Below, one piece after another: positions 7,555 through 15,400 of a stretch of DNA of 16,519 bases. The notes beneath the pieces are model-generated. The model was given only the letters and a program-made list of their open reading frames with translations, was not told the DNA's origin and did not search any database. How positions within the stretch are numbered: position 1 is the first letter of the stretch; each line of letters begins with the position of its first letter. Origin of the DNA: Desulfobacterales bacterium (GTDB lineage: Bacteria; Desulfobacterota; Desulfobacteria; Desulfobacterales; Desulfosalsimonadaceae). The position numbers were made by a program, and so were the translations under genes. Location: NCBI GenBank assembly GCA_007135795.1, contig SLIE01000111.1:1-16519 (forward strand). Direction: 5' to 3'.

Positions 7555-7569
7555 CGACTTTGTAAAAAG
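7553..7569 (+). repeat. Solo copy of a 17-nt terminal repeat at the ispG stop
   Basis: GACGACTTTGTAAAAAG is identical to the reverse complement of 14738-14754 and matches 14629-14645 at 15 of 17 positions. The G and A of the ispG TGA stop (7552-7554) are its first two bases. No second inverted copy is visible nearby, so it looks like a remnant or half element. Confidence 0.7.
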
Positions 7570-7646
7570 CTATCAACGATCAGATATTCGTTTAATTATT
7601 TTATTCTGAAATCATTTCACCATCAGAATATCGGAAAGGACCAGAT

Positions 7647-9167
7647 ATGTCAAAAAAGGAACAAACCGCAATTTCACCGACCCGGTTCGAGAACTACCCC
7701 GAATGGTATCAACAGGTGGTCAAAGCCTCGGAAATGGCCGAGATATCACCGGTTCGGGGATGCATGATCATTAAACCCTGGGGCTACGGGCTGTGGGAAA
7801 GTTTACAGCGGCAAATAGACGACATGTTCAAGGCGACGGGTGTTAAAAACGCCTATTTTCCACTCTTCATTCCAATAAGCTTTCTTGAAAAGGAAGCCGA
7901 GCATGTCGAAGGATTTGCCAAGGAATGTGCCGTGGTAACGCATCACAAGCTGGAAAAGGGAGAAGACGGACGCCTGGTACCGGCCGGCAAGCTGAGTGAG
8001 CCGCTCATCGTTCGGCCCACGTCCGAAACCATTATTGGCGATGCCTTTTCCAGGTGGATAAAAAGTCACCGGGATCTGCCGATGCTGATAAACCAATGGG
8101 CAAACGTGGTCAGATGGGAGATGCGCACCCGGGTGTTTTTAAGAACCAGTGAATTTTTGTGGCAGGAAGGGCATACCGTTCATGCATCGAAACAGGAAGC
8201 CATTGACCGGACCTGTATGATGCTTAATGTATATAAACGAGTTGCAGAAGAACTTCTCGCCATCCCGGTGATAACCGGTGACAAAAGTGAAGCTGAAAAA
8301 TTCCCGGGAGCGGAAACGACCATGTGCATCGAAGCCATGATGCAGGACAAAAAAGCCCTCCAGGCCGGGACATCACATTTTCTTGGACAAAATTTTGCCA
8401 AAGCCTCCGGTATACGGTTCCAATCAGCCGAGGAGAAAGAAGAGCTCGCGTGGACAACCTCCTGGGGCGTTTCAACCCGGCTTATCGGCGGTCTGATCAT
8501 GACCCACGGAGATGATAACGGGGTGATTTTACCACCACGGGTTGCAACAGCGCACGTGGTGTTGCTTCCCATACTCAAGAAGCCGGAAGAAAACGAAGCG
8601 GTAATGACCTATACCGAGGAGCTTGCCAGGCAGCTTCGAAATATTTTGTATCATGGGACGCCACTGCGCGTCGAAGTCGATGCCCGAAATATCGGGGGGA
8701 CCCGAAATTGGGAATGGATCAAAAAGGGAATCCCCGTTCGGGTTGAAATCGGCCCCAAGGATATCGCTTCAAATGCTGTTTTCATGTCACGAAGGGACCT
8801 GGATCGAAAACAAAGCCGATCCGTTACAAAAGAAACCTTTCTGAGTGACATTATCGGTATATTGGACGATATCCAGAAAAATCTATTTGAAAGAGCCCTT
8901 GCTTTCAGGGAAAGCAACACACACGATTTCGATGATATGAGCTCATTTGACGCATTTTTTACCCCTGTAAACAAAGAACAACCTGAAATTCATGGTGGTT
9001 TTGCCAGGGCGCACTGGTGCGGTGGGAGCGATTGTGAAACCACCATAAAAAATCGATTAAACGTTACCATCCGCTGCATACCGTTTGACGGGAAGGAAGA
9101 AGCAGGCAGCTGCATCGAGTGTTCCAAACCGAGTAAAAAGCGGGTTGTCTTTGCCAAAGCTTATTGA
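7647..9167 (+). CDS. proS: Prolyl-tRNA synthetase, archaeal/eukaryotic type (ProS type 3)
   Basis: Charges tRNA-Pro with proline. At 506 residues it lacks the editing insertion between class II motifs 2 and 3 that is found in ordinary bacterial ProRS, and has the extra C-terminal zinc-binding domain of the archaeal/eukaryotic type. Visible motifs are FPLFIPISFLEKE (near 70-85), RPTSETII, motif 2 RWEMRTRVFLRTSEFLWQEGHT, and motif 3 GVSTRLIGGLIMTHGDD followed by LPP. The C-terminus has C458 and C463 (WCGGSDC) and C489 and C492 (CIEC), the expected zinc set, and ends in the conserved AKAY-type tail. A GGAAAGG site lies 7-13 nt upstream of ATG 7647. The rel gene follows after 33 bp, so the two may be co-transcribed. 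Without the insertion domain, editing of Ala-tRNA-Pro would rely on a trans factor, if there is one. Confidence 0.95.
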   Translation: MSKKEQTAISPTRFENYPEWYQQVVKASEMAEISPVRGCMIIKPWGYGLWESLQRQIDDMFKATGVKNAYFPLFIPISFLEKEAEHVEGFAKECAVVTHHKLEKGEDGRLVPAGKLSEPLIVRPTSETIIGDAFSRWIKSHRDLPMLINQWANVVRWEMRTRVFLRTSEFLWQEGHTVHASKQEAIDRTCMMLNVYKRVAEELLAIPVITGDKSEAEKFPGAETTMCIEAMMQDKKALQAGTSHFLGQNFAKASGIRFQSAEEKEELAWTTSWGVSTRLIGGLIMTHGDDNGVILPPRVATAHVVLLPILKKPEENEAVMTYTEELARQLRNILYHGTPLRVEVDARNIGGTRNWEWIKKGIPVRVEIGPKDIASNAVFMSRRDLDRKQSRSVTKETFLSDIIGILDDIQKNLFERALAFRESNTHDFDDMSSFDAFFTPVNKEQPEIHGGFARAHWCGGSDCETTIKNRLNVTIRCIPFDGKEEAGSCIECSKPSKKRVVFAKAY

Positions 9168-9200
9168 TGCCCTTCAACGGGTTACGAAACGAAAACTTAA

Positions 9201-11348
9201 ATGATACGTATTACCGAAATATTAGATAAGCTATATGAGTATTACCCGGATGTCGATGATGACATCATTGATCGGGCCTATATTTTTTCAGCACGGGTCC
9301 ATGCGGGCCAGTTGAGACTTTCCGGAGAGCCTTACCTGGCGCATCCCCTTGAAGTCGCAAATATCCTGACCGATATGAAACTCGATCCCGTAAGCATTGC
9401 CGCCGGTCTGTTGCACGACGTGGTTGAGGACACGCACTCCACTGCCGATGAAATCTATAACATCTTCGGCAAGGATGTGACCCATATCGTTTCAGGCGTG
9501 ACAAAGATAAGCTCGCTCCCTTTTTCCAGTGATCAGCACCGCCAGGCTGAAAACACCAGAAAAATGATCCTGGCCATGGCAGATGATATCCGCGTGATAC
9601 TGGTCAAGCTCGCTGACCGGCTCCACAACATCCAGACGCTACATTATCATAAATCTGCTGAAAAAAGAAAACGGATTGCCCAGGAAACGCTGGATATTTA
9701 CGCTGCGATCGCCGCCAGATTAGGTATTTACTGGATGAAGCGGGAACTTGAGGAAAATGCGTTTTACTACGCATATCCTGAAGAATACGAACGGATCGAA
9801 AATTTCGTTAAAAAAGAACAGGGCGAAAGAGAAAAGTACGTCACGACAGTGCGCAACCTGATCGAAGAGACATTATCCCACTCCGGGATTTCCTGCGAAG
9901 TTCTGGGTCGTTACAAGCACTACTACAGCATTTATCAAAAGATGCAGTCCCAGGGACTCGAATTTGAAGAGGTGTATGACATCATCGCCTTTCGGATAAT
10001 TGTGGAGACCGTCTCTGAATGCTATGGGGCGCTTGGTACCATACACAGCAAATGGAAGCCGATTCCAAAAAAATTCAAGGATTATATTGCCGTTCCCAAA
10101 CCCAACATGTACCAGTCGCTTCATACCACCGTGATCGGACCGTATGGGGAACGAATGGAGATCCAGATACGAACCCGGGAGATGGACCTTGTGAACAACT
10201 ACGGGATTGCCGCGCACTGGAGCTATAAGGAAGGCAAAACCCAGGATGTGAATACCGAGAAAGCCTTTGCGTGGATCCAAAACCTGGTGGAGAATCAGAA
10301 AAGTTTCAGGGACCCTGAAGAATTTCTGGAAAATGTACGGATCGATCTATACCCGGATGAAGTCTTTGTGTTCACCCCTACGGGTGACGTCAAATCATTG
10401 CCCAAGGGAGCGACTCCGATCGATTTTGCGTTTCTCATCCATACGGAAGTGGGAAACAAGTGCACGGGTGCCAGGGTCAACGGCAGGCTCGTTCCGCTGG
10501 CCTATCAACTCAAAAGCGGCGATATCGTAGAGATCATAACCACCAGAGGAAGTCAGCCGAGCAAGGACTGGATCAATTTAGCAAAAACAGTAAAAGCCAA
10601 ATCCCGAATACGCCAACACATACGAAAAGAGGAAAAAGAGCGCAGCTTGTCACTGGGCAGAGAAATGTGTGAAAAGGCATTCCGGAAGTATAAGCTCAAC
10701 TTCAACGCGCTGGTCAATACCGATAAAATGGAGAAGACCGCCGAAGAGTTCGGTTTCAAGACGGTTGAGGATCTGATCGCCAATGTCGGAACCGGCAAGA
10801 CCACCCCATTGCAGGTTATTCGGAATTTTGTTCCCGATTCGCAGGAAAAAAAGGAAACCAGCCTGATTGAAAAGGTCCTCTCCCGGCAGGAAGATCAAAA
10901 ACGCCGCGGCAAGGAAGATGGCGTGGTGGTCCAGGGGATGGAAGATATACTGATCAAATTTGGGAACTGCTGTCATCCGGTACCAGGTGACTCGATAACC
11001 GGATATATTACCCAGGGACAAGGCGTAACAATACACCGAAGTTCTTGCATCAATGCACTTAAGATGGATCCGGACAGACGCATCGATGTTGAATGGAAAT
11101 ATAATGACAATGAAAAATTCCCTGCATCACTATCTGTTGCCGGATATGATCAGGTTGGCCTTCTGGCTGACATTTCCACCGCCATAAGCAAAGCAAATGC
11201 CAATATCAACGAGGTACATCTCGAACACCGCGACGACAATGTCGTACTGGTTCACTTTACCATTGTTGTCCAAAATGTCGACCATCTGGACCAGGTTATG
11301 GCAGGCTTGAGAAAGGTTCCGATAATTTCGGATGTAAAACGAACCTGA
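9201..11348 (+). CDS. rel: Bifunctional (p)ppGpp synthetase/hydrolase, Rel/SpoT family
   Basis: Makes and degrades the stringent-response alarmone (p)ppGpp. The 715 residues have the full long-RSH layout. The hydrolase HD domain shows H48, LLHDVVEDT (70-78) and KLADRLHN (136-143). The synthetase domain shows KFKDYIAVPKPNMYQSLHT (291-309) and EIQIRT (320-325). These are followed by the TGS domain (about 385-445), a Cys-containing zinc-finger-like region (GNCCHPVPGD, 588-597) and the ACT domain (about 640-710). Both active-site sets are present, so a bifunctional enzyme is expected. The position that is RxKD in bifunctional and ExDD in RelA-type enzymes reads KFKD, a conservative Arg-to-Lys change on the bifunctional side. 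ATG 9201 has no clear Shine-Dalgarno; homology starts soon after it. No other RSH gene is in the window, so Rel rather than RelA or SpoT is the neutral name. Confidence 0.94.
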   Translation: MIRITEILDKLYEYYPDVDDDIIDRAYIFSARVHAGQLRLSGEPYLAHPLEVANILTDMKLDPVSIAAGLLHDVVEDTHSTADEIYNIFGKDVTHIVSGVTKISSLPFSSDQHRQAENTRKMILAMADDIRVILVKLADRLHNIQTLHYHKSAEKRKRIAQETLDIYAAIAARLGIYWMKRELEENAFYYAYPEEYERIENFVKKEQGEREKYVTTVRNLIEETLSHSGISCEVLGRYKHYYSIYQKMQSQGLEFEEVYDIIAFRIIVETVSECYGALGTIHSKWKPIPKKFKDYIAVPKPNMYQSLHTTVIGPYGERMEIQIRTREMDLVNNYGIAAHWSYKEGKTQDVNTEKAFAWIQNLVENQKSFRDPEEFLENVRIDLYPDEVFVFTPTGDVKSLPKGATPIDFAFLIHTEVGNKCTGARVNGRLVPLAYQLKSGDIVEIITTRGSQPSKDWINLAKTVKAKSRIRQHIRKEEKERSLSLGREMCEKAFRKYKLNFNALVNTDKMEKTAEEFGFKTVEDLIANVGTGKTTPLQVIRNFVPDSQEKKETSLIEKVLSRQEDQKRRGKEDGVVVQGMEDILIKFGNCCHPVPGDSITGYITQGQGVTIHRSSCINALKMDPDRRIDVEWKYNDNEKFPASLSVAGYDQVGLLADISTAISKANANINEVHLEHRDDNVVLVHFTIVVQNVDHLDQVMAGLRKVPIISDVKRT

Positions 11349-11486
11349 TCTTCCCCCTGCCTGAAGACATTATCGCCGGCTGATACGAACATTAAAATTC
11401 AGCTGAATACCCGTTTATCGATCTTAAATGCCGCGTTCACGTCCTTAAACCTGGCCTCCTCGGTTCAGCCATAATACTTTGCTTAA

Positions 11487-11702
11487 TTAGCCTCGTTTTT
11501 CAACAGACTGCTTCGGTGCCTTGATTACAAGCCCCGACTTAATACAACTCGTACAGACGCTTATTCTTTTGACACTGCCGTTATGCAGTGCCCGCACCCG
11601 TTGTAAATTGGGGTTGAATCGTCTTTTGTTGACATTATGGGCATGGCTGATGTTGGATCCGACCATTGGTTTTTTTCCGCACAATTCACACATTCTGGAC
11701 AT
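11487..11702 (-). CDS. rpmB: 50S ribosomal protein L28
   Basis: Structural protein of the large ribosomal subunit. The 71 residues read as L28: [22 protein letters not shown] at the N-terminus, RRFNPNLQ (27-34), then [22 protein letters not shown]. It is the zinc-ribbon (C+) form, with C5/C8 and C50/C53 in two CxxC pairs; the C- form lacks these cysteines and replaces C+ proteins under zinc limitation in many bacteria. The ATG at 11702 has a good GAAGGAG site 7 nt upstream. It stands alone on the minus strand, convergent with rel and about 294 bp downstream of bamD. A tandem 14-nt repeat sits just upstream of its ribosome binding site. Confidence 0.95.
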   Translation of the reverse strand: MSRMCELCGKKPMVGSNISHAHNVNKRRFNPNLQRVRALHNGSVKRISVCTSCIKSGLVIKAPKQSVEKRG

Positions 11703-11720
11703 GCTGTCTCCTTCTTCTGT

Positions 11721-11751
11721 ATATCCGGTAACGTCCGTATCCGGTTAACGT
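11721..11751. repeat. Tandem 14-15-nt repeat upstream of rpmB
   Basis: ATATCCGGTAACGT (11721-11734) and GTATCCGGTTAACGT (11737-11751) are near-identical direct copies with a 16-nt period, differing by one base and one inserted T. They lie a few bases upstream of the rpmB Shine-Dalgarno. This could be an operator or a leader element, or a chance duplication. Confidence 0.5.
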
Positions 11752-11789
11752 ATTCAATCTTCCAGGTATATTATTTCTTGCCAGATGCT

Positions 11790-11833
11790 AAAAAAGCACA
11801 CACCAGAGGACAGATCCAATGAACCTGTCCCCT
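11790..11833 (-). terminator. Possible terminator/REP-like hairpin after bamD
   Basis: Read on the minus strand, AGGGGACAG pairs with CTGTCCTCT over an 11-nt loop (arms 11825-11833 and 11805-11813), with one G-U wobble. A TTTTTT run follows about 9 nt later (11790-11795). On the plus strand the same wobble becomes an A-C mismatch, so the minus-strand RNA folds better. The T-run is farther from the stem than is ideal. A wider CCAGAGG/CCTCTGG inverted repeat (11803-11809, 11863-11869) encloses it. Confidence 0.4.
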
Positions 11834-11867
11834 ACCCCTGCTTTTTGACCCTGTTTTTTTTACCTCT

Positions 11868-11885
11868 GGACAAATTGGACAAATT
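11868..11885. repeat. Tandem 9-nt repeat GGACAAATT x2
   Basis: Two perfect adjacent copies of GGACAAATT (11868-11876 and 11877-11885) border the inverted-repeat region between bamD and rpmB. No function is evident. Confidence 0.6.
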
Positions 11886-11996
11886 TTCTCATTTTTGAAT
11901 AAGTACCATCTAAAAGCAACAATTGTATATGCCTTGTATCTCCCCTTTTGTAAAGCCTTTTCTACAATAAATAATAAGGGTAAAGGGATCACCCTG

Positions 11997-12767
11997 TTAT
12001 GGCAATGGCGAAGGGGGGACGGGTTCGGGCGCAGGATCAGGCGATGGGGACGTAAATGCATCCGCTCCGAACGGGCGCTCAAGGGGCCTTCCCACTTCCG
12101 GACCATCGGGCGTCTCGTCTTGCTCAACCAACCGGTTTTCCGCCAGTTTAAGGTAATCAGACGCTTCCTTTTGAATTTCAAGATGATCCGGATAATGGTG
12201 AATTACTTTTTGGAAACGGTTCATTGCCGCACGGTAATGCCCCGCTCTGAAGTAGAAGCGACCCACATAAAATTCGTGGCCCGCCATATTCTCGAGGCAT
12301 TTTTCAATCATTGGCGTTACTTTTTCTGCATACTCGCTTGCAGGAAATCTGGACCGAAGACGCTCAAACGTCTCAAGGGCATTTCTTGCAGGCACCTGTG
12401 TCCGATCAACGGATCTTAACCGCTCGTAATGGCATAGCCCCACCTGGTAAATCACATAAGGTATTTCCGGGTCATTCGGGTAGAGCTGTTCATATTGTTG
12501 ATAACCAAAGATCGCTTCTTCATATTCTTCCAGATAATAATGACTGTCAGCCACTCTTAACTGGGCTTCCCTGGCATATGGACTATAAGGATACCAATCC
12601 TTAAGGCGATTGTATGACGCCATGGCTTTTACGTAATCACCTTTTTCAAAATAGCCGCTTCCCTCTTCCGCAAGCTCCGGGGCCGATTTTTCAACTTTTT
12701 TTCCGGCGCAAGCCGCAATACTGATGATCATTACCATACAGCACACTGCAAACAAAAATTTTTTCAT
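11997..12767 (-). CDS. bamD: Outer-membrane assembly lipoprotein BamD (ComL/YfiO family)
   Basis: Periplasmic, outer-membrane-anchored lipoprotein of the BAM complex that inserts beta-barrel proteins. I choose the ATG at 12767 because it opens a lipoprotein signal, MKKFLFAVCCMVMIISIAAC, with lipobox I-A-A-C20, and has GGAAGAG 3-4 nt upstream; an earlier in-frame start at 12821 would bury the signal. The 256-residue precursor has TPR-like helical repeats: ELAEEGSGYFEKGDYVKA, YAREAQLRVADSHYYLEEYEEA, a PNDPEIPYVIYQVGLCHY block typical of BamD, and HEFYVGRFYFRAGHYRAAMNRF. The last 40 or so residues are Pro/acid-rich and probably disordered, longer than the E. coli tail. It has its own promoter (12857-12885). 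bamA is not in the window. Confidence 0.92.
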   Translation of the reverse strand: MKKFLFAVCCMVMIISIAACAGKKVEKSAPELAEEGSGYFEKGDYVKAMASYNRLKDWYPYSPYAREAQLRVADSHYYLEEYEEAIFGYQQYEQLYPNDPEIPYVIYQVGLCHYERLRSVDRTQVPARNALETFERLRSRFPASEYAEKVTPMIEKCLENMAGHEFYVGRFYFRAGHYRAAMNRFQKVIHHYPDHLEIQKEASDYLKLAENRLVEQDETPDGPEVGRPLERPFGADAFTSPSPDPAPEPVPPSPLP

Positions 12768-13091
12768 TTCTCTTCCAGATAAACTATTACTAAAATTGAT
12801 GACACCATAAAAAAGTCTCATCTACTTTGCTGTAACCATTGTACATTTGCCGAAACATTATATATATGCTATCATAGATGAACAATCACCACACCTTGTA
12901 TCTTGTATATGGAACTTTGAACTTAGCCCTCTTCACCGATTTCTGACTTTTACGAGTGCATCAAATTGACCAAGCTGTTACCACCAAAGATCACAAACAC
13001 CCATTTCCGGGTTTAACGTCAGTCAACAAGAACGTTTTCAAAGACGAATCTGTTTATACCGCAACACCGGCATGGCGTACAATATTTTCAA
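12768..13091. other. trxB-bamD intergenic region
   Basis: This 324-bp gap on the minus strand lies downstream of trxB and upstream of bamD. It contains the bamD promoter at 12857-12885 and, just after trxB, a weak hairpin (ACCC/GGGT, 12999-13012 on the plus strand, reading ACCC-loop-GGGT then GTTT on the minus strand) that might assist termination. A plus-strand open frame at 12956-13177 runs into trxB and does not look like a gene. Confidence 0.6.
12857..12885 (-). promoter_or_regulatory. Sigma70-type promoter for bamD
   Basis: On the minus strand TTGTTC (12885-12880) is followed, after exactly 17 nt, by a perfect TATAAT (12862-12857). Initiation would fall near 12850, giving a leader of about 80 nt before the bamD ATG at 12767. 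Spacing and the perfect -10 make this one of the two best promoters in the window. Confidence 0.7.
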
Positions 13092-14012
13092 TTATTCCAG
13101 ATAGAGCATGGCCTCGTTTGCGGCAATCGCTCCGTCTCCCACAGCTGTCGCGACCTGGCGCAACGGCGTGTTTCTGACATCCCCGATCGCGAAAACACCG
13201 GGAACATTAGTTTGAGTCCGGTTATCCGTGATGATAAACCCGTTGTCATCCATGGCCACATGCCCTATGGCAAACAACGTGTTTGGCACGGTGCCGACCC
13301 ATATGAAACAGCCTTCCGCAGGAATCTCGGTTTCCAACCCGCTTATAACATTTCTAAGGGCTACCGCTTTCACGCCTTCAGCGCCCCCCTTAATTTCCGT
13401 GACCATTGAATCCCATAGGACTTCTATTTTTTCATTCTGTTCCGCCCGCTCCTGAAGAACCTTCACTGCACGCAACTGATTACGCCGATGTACCAGGTAA
13501 ACTTTTTTTGCAAACCGGGTTAAAAAGATGCCTTCCTGCACGGCTGTATCGCCACCGCCGACGGCAACCACCACCGCATCTTTAAAAAAAGGCGCATCGC
13601 AGGTCGCACACGTGGACACACCGCGTCCGAAATACCGGTTTTCCCCGGGAACGCCGAGTTTGCGTGGAGATGCGCCGGTTGCAATAATGACGGTTTTGCT
13701 GGTAATCGTTTTATCCGGCAGATCAAGCCGTTTTACTTCTCCGGTCAAATCCATTGAAACAACTTCACCAGTATGTATATCCACACCGAACCGCTTAACC
13801 TGCGCCTGCATAAGCGCTATCAGATCGGGACCGCTGATACCTTCGGGAAACCCGGGGTAATTTTCAATCCAATCCGTCACCAGTATTTGTCCCCCTGGTG
13901 CTGCTTTTTCCAGCACCAGTACGGAAAGTCTTGCCCTGCCGGCATATAGAGCCGCCGTCATCCCTGCTGGTCCCGCCCCAATAATAACCAGGTCGTAATC
14001 TATCTGACTCAT
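13092..14012 (-). CDS. trxB: Thioredoxin reductase (NADPH)
   Basis: FAD-dependent enzyme that passes electrons from NADPH to thioredoxin. The 306 residues show the FAD-binding GAGPAG (12-17), the redox-active C135-A-T-C138-DAPFF, the NADPH-binding GGGDTA (152-157) with HRR (175-177) favouring NADPH, and the C-terminal FAD motif GVFAIGDV (272-279). This is the low-molecular-weight bacterial type. I take ATG 14012 as the start (SQIDYDLVIIGAG follows); a GTG two codons upstream is also possible, and the Shine-Dalgarno (GCGAG) is weak. It lies 9 bp after trxA on the same strand, so the pair forms an operon with enzyme and substrate together. Confidence 0.95.
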   Translation of the reverse strand: MSQIDYDLVIIGAGPAGMTAALYAGRARLSVLVLEKAAPGGQILVTDWIENYPGFPEGISGPDLIALMQAQVKRFGVDIHTGEVVSMDLTGEVKRLDLPDKTITSKTVIIATGASPRKLGVPGENRYFGRGVSTCATCDAPFFKDAVVVAVGGGDTAVQEGIFLTRFAKKVYLVHRRNQLRAVKVLQERAEQNEKIEVLWDSMVTEIKGGAEGVKAVALRNVISGLETEIPAEGCFIWVGTVPNTLFAIGHVAMDDNGFIITDNRTQTNVPGVFAIGDVRNTPLRQVATAVGDGAIAANEAMLYLE

Positions 14013-14021
14013 ATACACTCG

Positions 14022-14348
14022 CTACAGGTTGTTATTAATGGTTTGTTCCAGCTTGGATTTATCCACCATGCCAACAATCTGCTCTACCTTCTCTCCCCCC
14101 TTGAAAAATATCAGGGTCGGAATCGCACGAATGCCATAGTTGCTAGGTGTTGAGGGATTTTCGTCTACATTGCATTTCGCTATCTTGAGACGCCCCTGGA
14201 ATTCCTTGCTGATCTCTTCTAGAACAGGCGCAATGGCTTTGCAGGGACCACACCAGGGTGCCCAGAAATCAACCAGAACAGGGGTTTCAGATTGGATTAC
14301 CTCTGCGTCGAATGTCGCATCACTGACTTCAATTATTCCTTCAGCCAT
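14022..14348 (-). CDS. trxA: Thioredoxin
   Basis: Small cytosolic disulfide reductase. The 108 residues form one thioredoxin domain with the canonical active site W-C33-G-P-C36 in VDFWAPWCGPCKAIAPVLEE. It also has KCNVDENP and the cis-proline segment IRAIPTLIFFKGGE, and ends VDKSKLEQTINNNL. There is no signal peptide, so it is a cytoplasmic thioredoxin. A GGAAGGTG site lies 4-11 nt upstream of ATG 14348. It is first in a two-gene operon with trxB, the reductase that should recycle it. No clear promoter was found in the AT-rich DNA upstream. Confidence 0.97.
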   Translation of the reverse strand: MAEGIIEVSDATFDAEVIQSETPVLVDFWAPWCGPCKAIAPVLEEISKEFQGRLKIAKCNVDENPSTPSNYGIRAIPTLIFFKGGEKVEQIVGMVDKSKLEQTINNNL

Positions 14349-14561
14349 TTTTCACCTTCCTTTTCATCATTGTTAATGATTTTTACATAAAGTTATCCAA
14401 GACCATACAGTATCCCTTCATATTCAACACACAACCCGTATCAGAGAGCCGCTTTCACCTTGAATGCATATTCCTGACACACACATCGGCTTTTCTGAAA
14501 TGTAAGACACGGATAAAATAATTCAATTTTTTTCTACTACAGTGCCGGAACGAAATCCAGA

Positions 14562-14590
14562 CTTTTCGTCAAATCCTGGTGACCGAAAAG
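14562..14590. repeat. Bulged inverted repeat
   Basis: CTTTTCG-TCA (14562-14571) pairs with TGA-C-CGAAAAG (14580-14590), giving a 7-bp and a 3-bp stem separated by a single bulged C, over an 8-nt loop. No T-run follows. It lies 38 bp from the fold-back element and might be part of the same insertion. Confidence 0.5.
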
Positions 14591-14628
14591 CTCATCTCAG
14601 GGATGCAAACTTTCAAGGATAAAAATTT

Positions 14629-14754
14629 GATGACTTCGTAAAAAGCCCGGTGTCTTCGTTACGATGCAATCTCTCAGAATTTCGTGCACATTAAAGCACC
14701 CTCCTTTATTGGAGATTGTCTAAGCATCAATCTTGAACTTTTTACAAAGTCGTC
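14629..14754. mobile_element. MITE-like fold-back element
   Basis: A 126-bp stretch bounded by 17-nt terminal inverted repeats: GATGACTTCGTAAAAAG (14629-14645) and CTTTTTACAAAGTCGTC (14738-14754), with 15 of 17 positions complementary. Inside are two further nested pairs: GATGCAATCTC (14663-14673) with GAGATT...GCATC (14712-14728, six-base bulge), and GTGC (14684-14687) with GCAC (14696-14699). The whole would fold into one long hairpin. It has no coding capacity. The right terminal repeat recurs exactly at 7553-7569. No clear target-site duplication is visible, so 'MITE-like' is a structural description rather than proof of mobility. Confidence 0.55.
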
Positions 14755-14871
14755 CGACCGCGACTTTTTAAGAGGTTGTCAATATTGCTGACGTATAACG
14801 TAAACTCAAGCTCCGGATTTCACTGTTTTAAGAACCCCGCATGGACGATAATCTCAATTTGAAGAAAAACA

Positions 14872-14900
14872 TTGACTTTGTTTTTTTCGTTTCTTAATCT
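14872..14900 (+). promoter_or_regulatory. Sigma70-type promoter for hisI-hisG
   Basis: TTGACT (14872-14877) and TAATCT (14895-14900) are separated by exactly 17 nt. The -35 box differs from consensus at one base. Initiation near 14907 would give a leader of about 115 nt before hisI. A second TAAAAT-like -10 closer to the gene has only a poor -35. Confidence 0.6.
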
Positions 14901-15022
14901 TAAGGGATTTAATTCAACTCATCAATTAGCTTGAAAAATAAAGTGTATTTCGTCACAGGCAATTATGTGTCAACTTTATTTATTGTGCAAGGATAAAATC
15001 ATACAGGACAGGCAGGAACATT

Positions 15023-15400
15023 ATGGTAAAACTGGATTTTGAAAAAACGGGTGGCCTGCTTCCCGCAATTGTGATCGATCATGAGAGTCGGGAAGTGCTG
15101 ATGCTTGCATATATGAACCAGGCGGCTTGGGAAAATACCCTTAAAACGGGGAAAGCCACATTTTACAGCAGGTCCCGCGACAAACTCTGGATCAAGGGTG
15201 AAACTTCGGGGCACACCCAACTGGTCAGGGAGGTCAGAATCGACTGTGACCGGGATACAATATTGCTGAAAGTGGAACAGACCGGAGGCGCGGCCTGTCA
15301 CAAGGGATACGGATCCTGCTTTCATACCAGGGTAGAGAACGGATCGGAGATAATTGACAAAGAAAAACTGTTTAACCCGGAAGAGGTTTATCAAAAATGA
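15023..15400 (+). CDS. hisI: Phosphoribosyl-AMP cyclohydrolase
   Basis: Opens the adenine ring of phosphoribosyl-AMP in the third step of histidine synthesis. The 125 residues are the stand-alone cyclohydrolase; the HisE pyrophosphohydrolase domain fused to it in E. coli is absent. Family motifs are VLMLAYMN (25-32), the magnesium site D74-C-D76-R-D78, and zinc-type cysteines C75, C92 and C99 ([11 protein letters not shown]). Also present are [18 protein letters not shown], the conserved central block. ATG 15023 has AGGA about 6 nt upstream. The TGA overlaps the hisG ATG (ATGA, 15397-15400), implying coupled translation. A separate hisE is expected elsewhere. Confidence 0.96.
   Translation: MVKLDFEKTGGLLPAIVIDHESREVLMLAYMNQAAWENTLKTGKATFYSRSRDKLWIKGETSGHTQLVREVRIDCDRDTILLKVEQTGGAACHKGYGSCFHTRVENGSEIIDKEKLFNPEEVYQK

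Larger units (their letters stand above)
14349..15022. other. Long trxA-hisI divergent intergenic region
   Basis: A 674-bp region without a credible gene on either strand. It contains a bulged hairpin (14562-14590), a fold-back element (14629-14754) and a promoter facing hisI (14872-14900). The rest is AT-rich. I see no tRNA, no his-type leader peptide with a run of His codons, and no riboswitch that I recognise. Confidence 0.65.

Noticed and set aside
11349..11486. Rho-independent terminator between rel and rpmB
   Set aside because: Only a 5-bp TCTTC/GAAGA foldback and a 12-bp palindrome ATTCAGCTGAAT are seen, neither with a T-run.
12956..13177. Plus-strand open frame between bamD and trxB
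   Set aside because: It runs antisense into trxB, has low-complexity composition and no ribosome binding site.
14907..15022. His leader peptide attenuator before hisI
   Set aside because: There is no short ORF with a run of histidine codons and no terminator/antiterminator pair in the putative leader.
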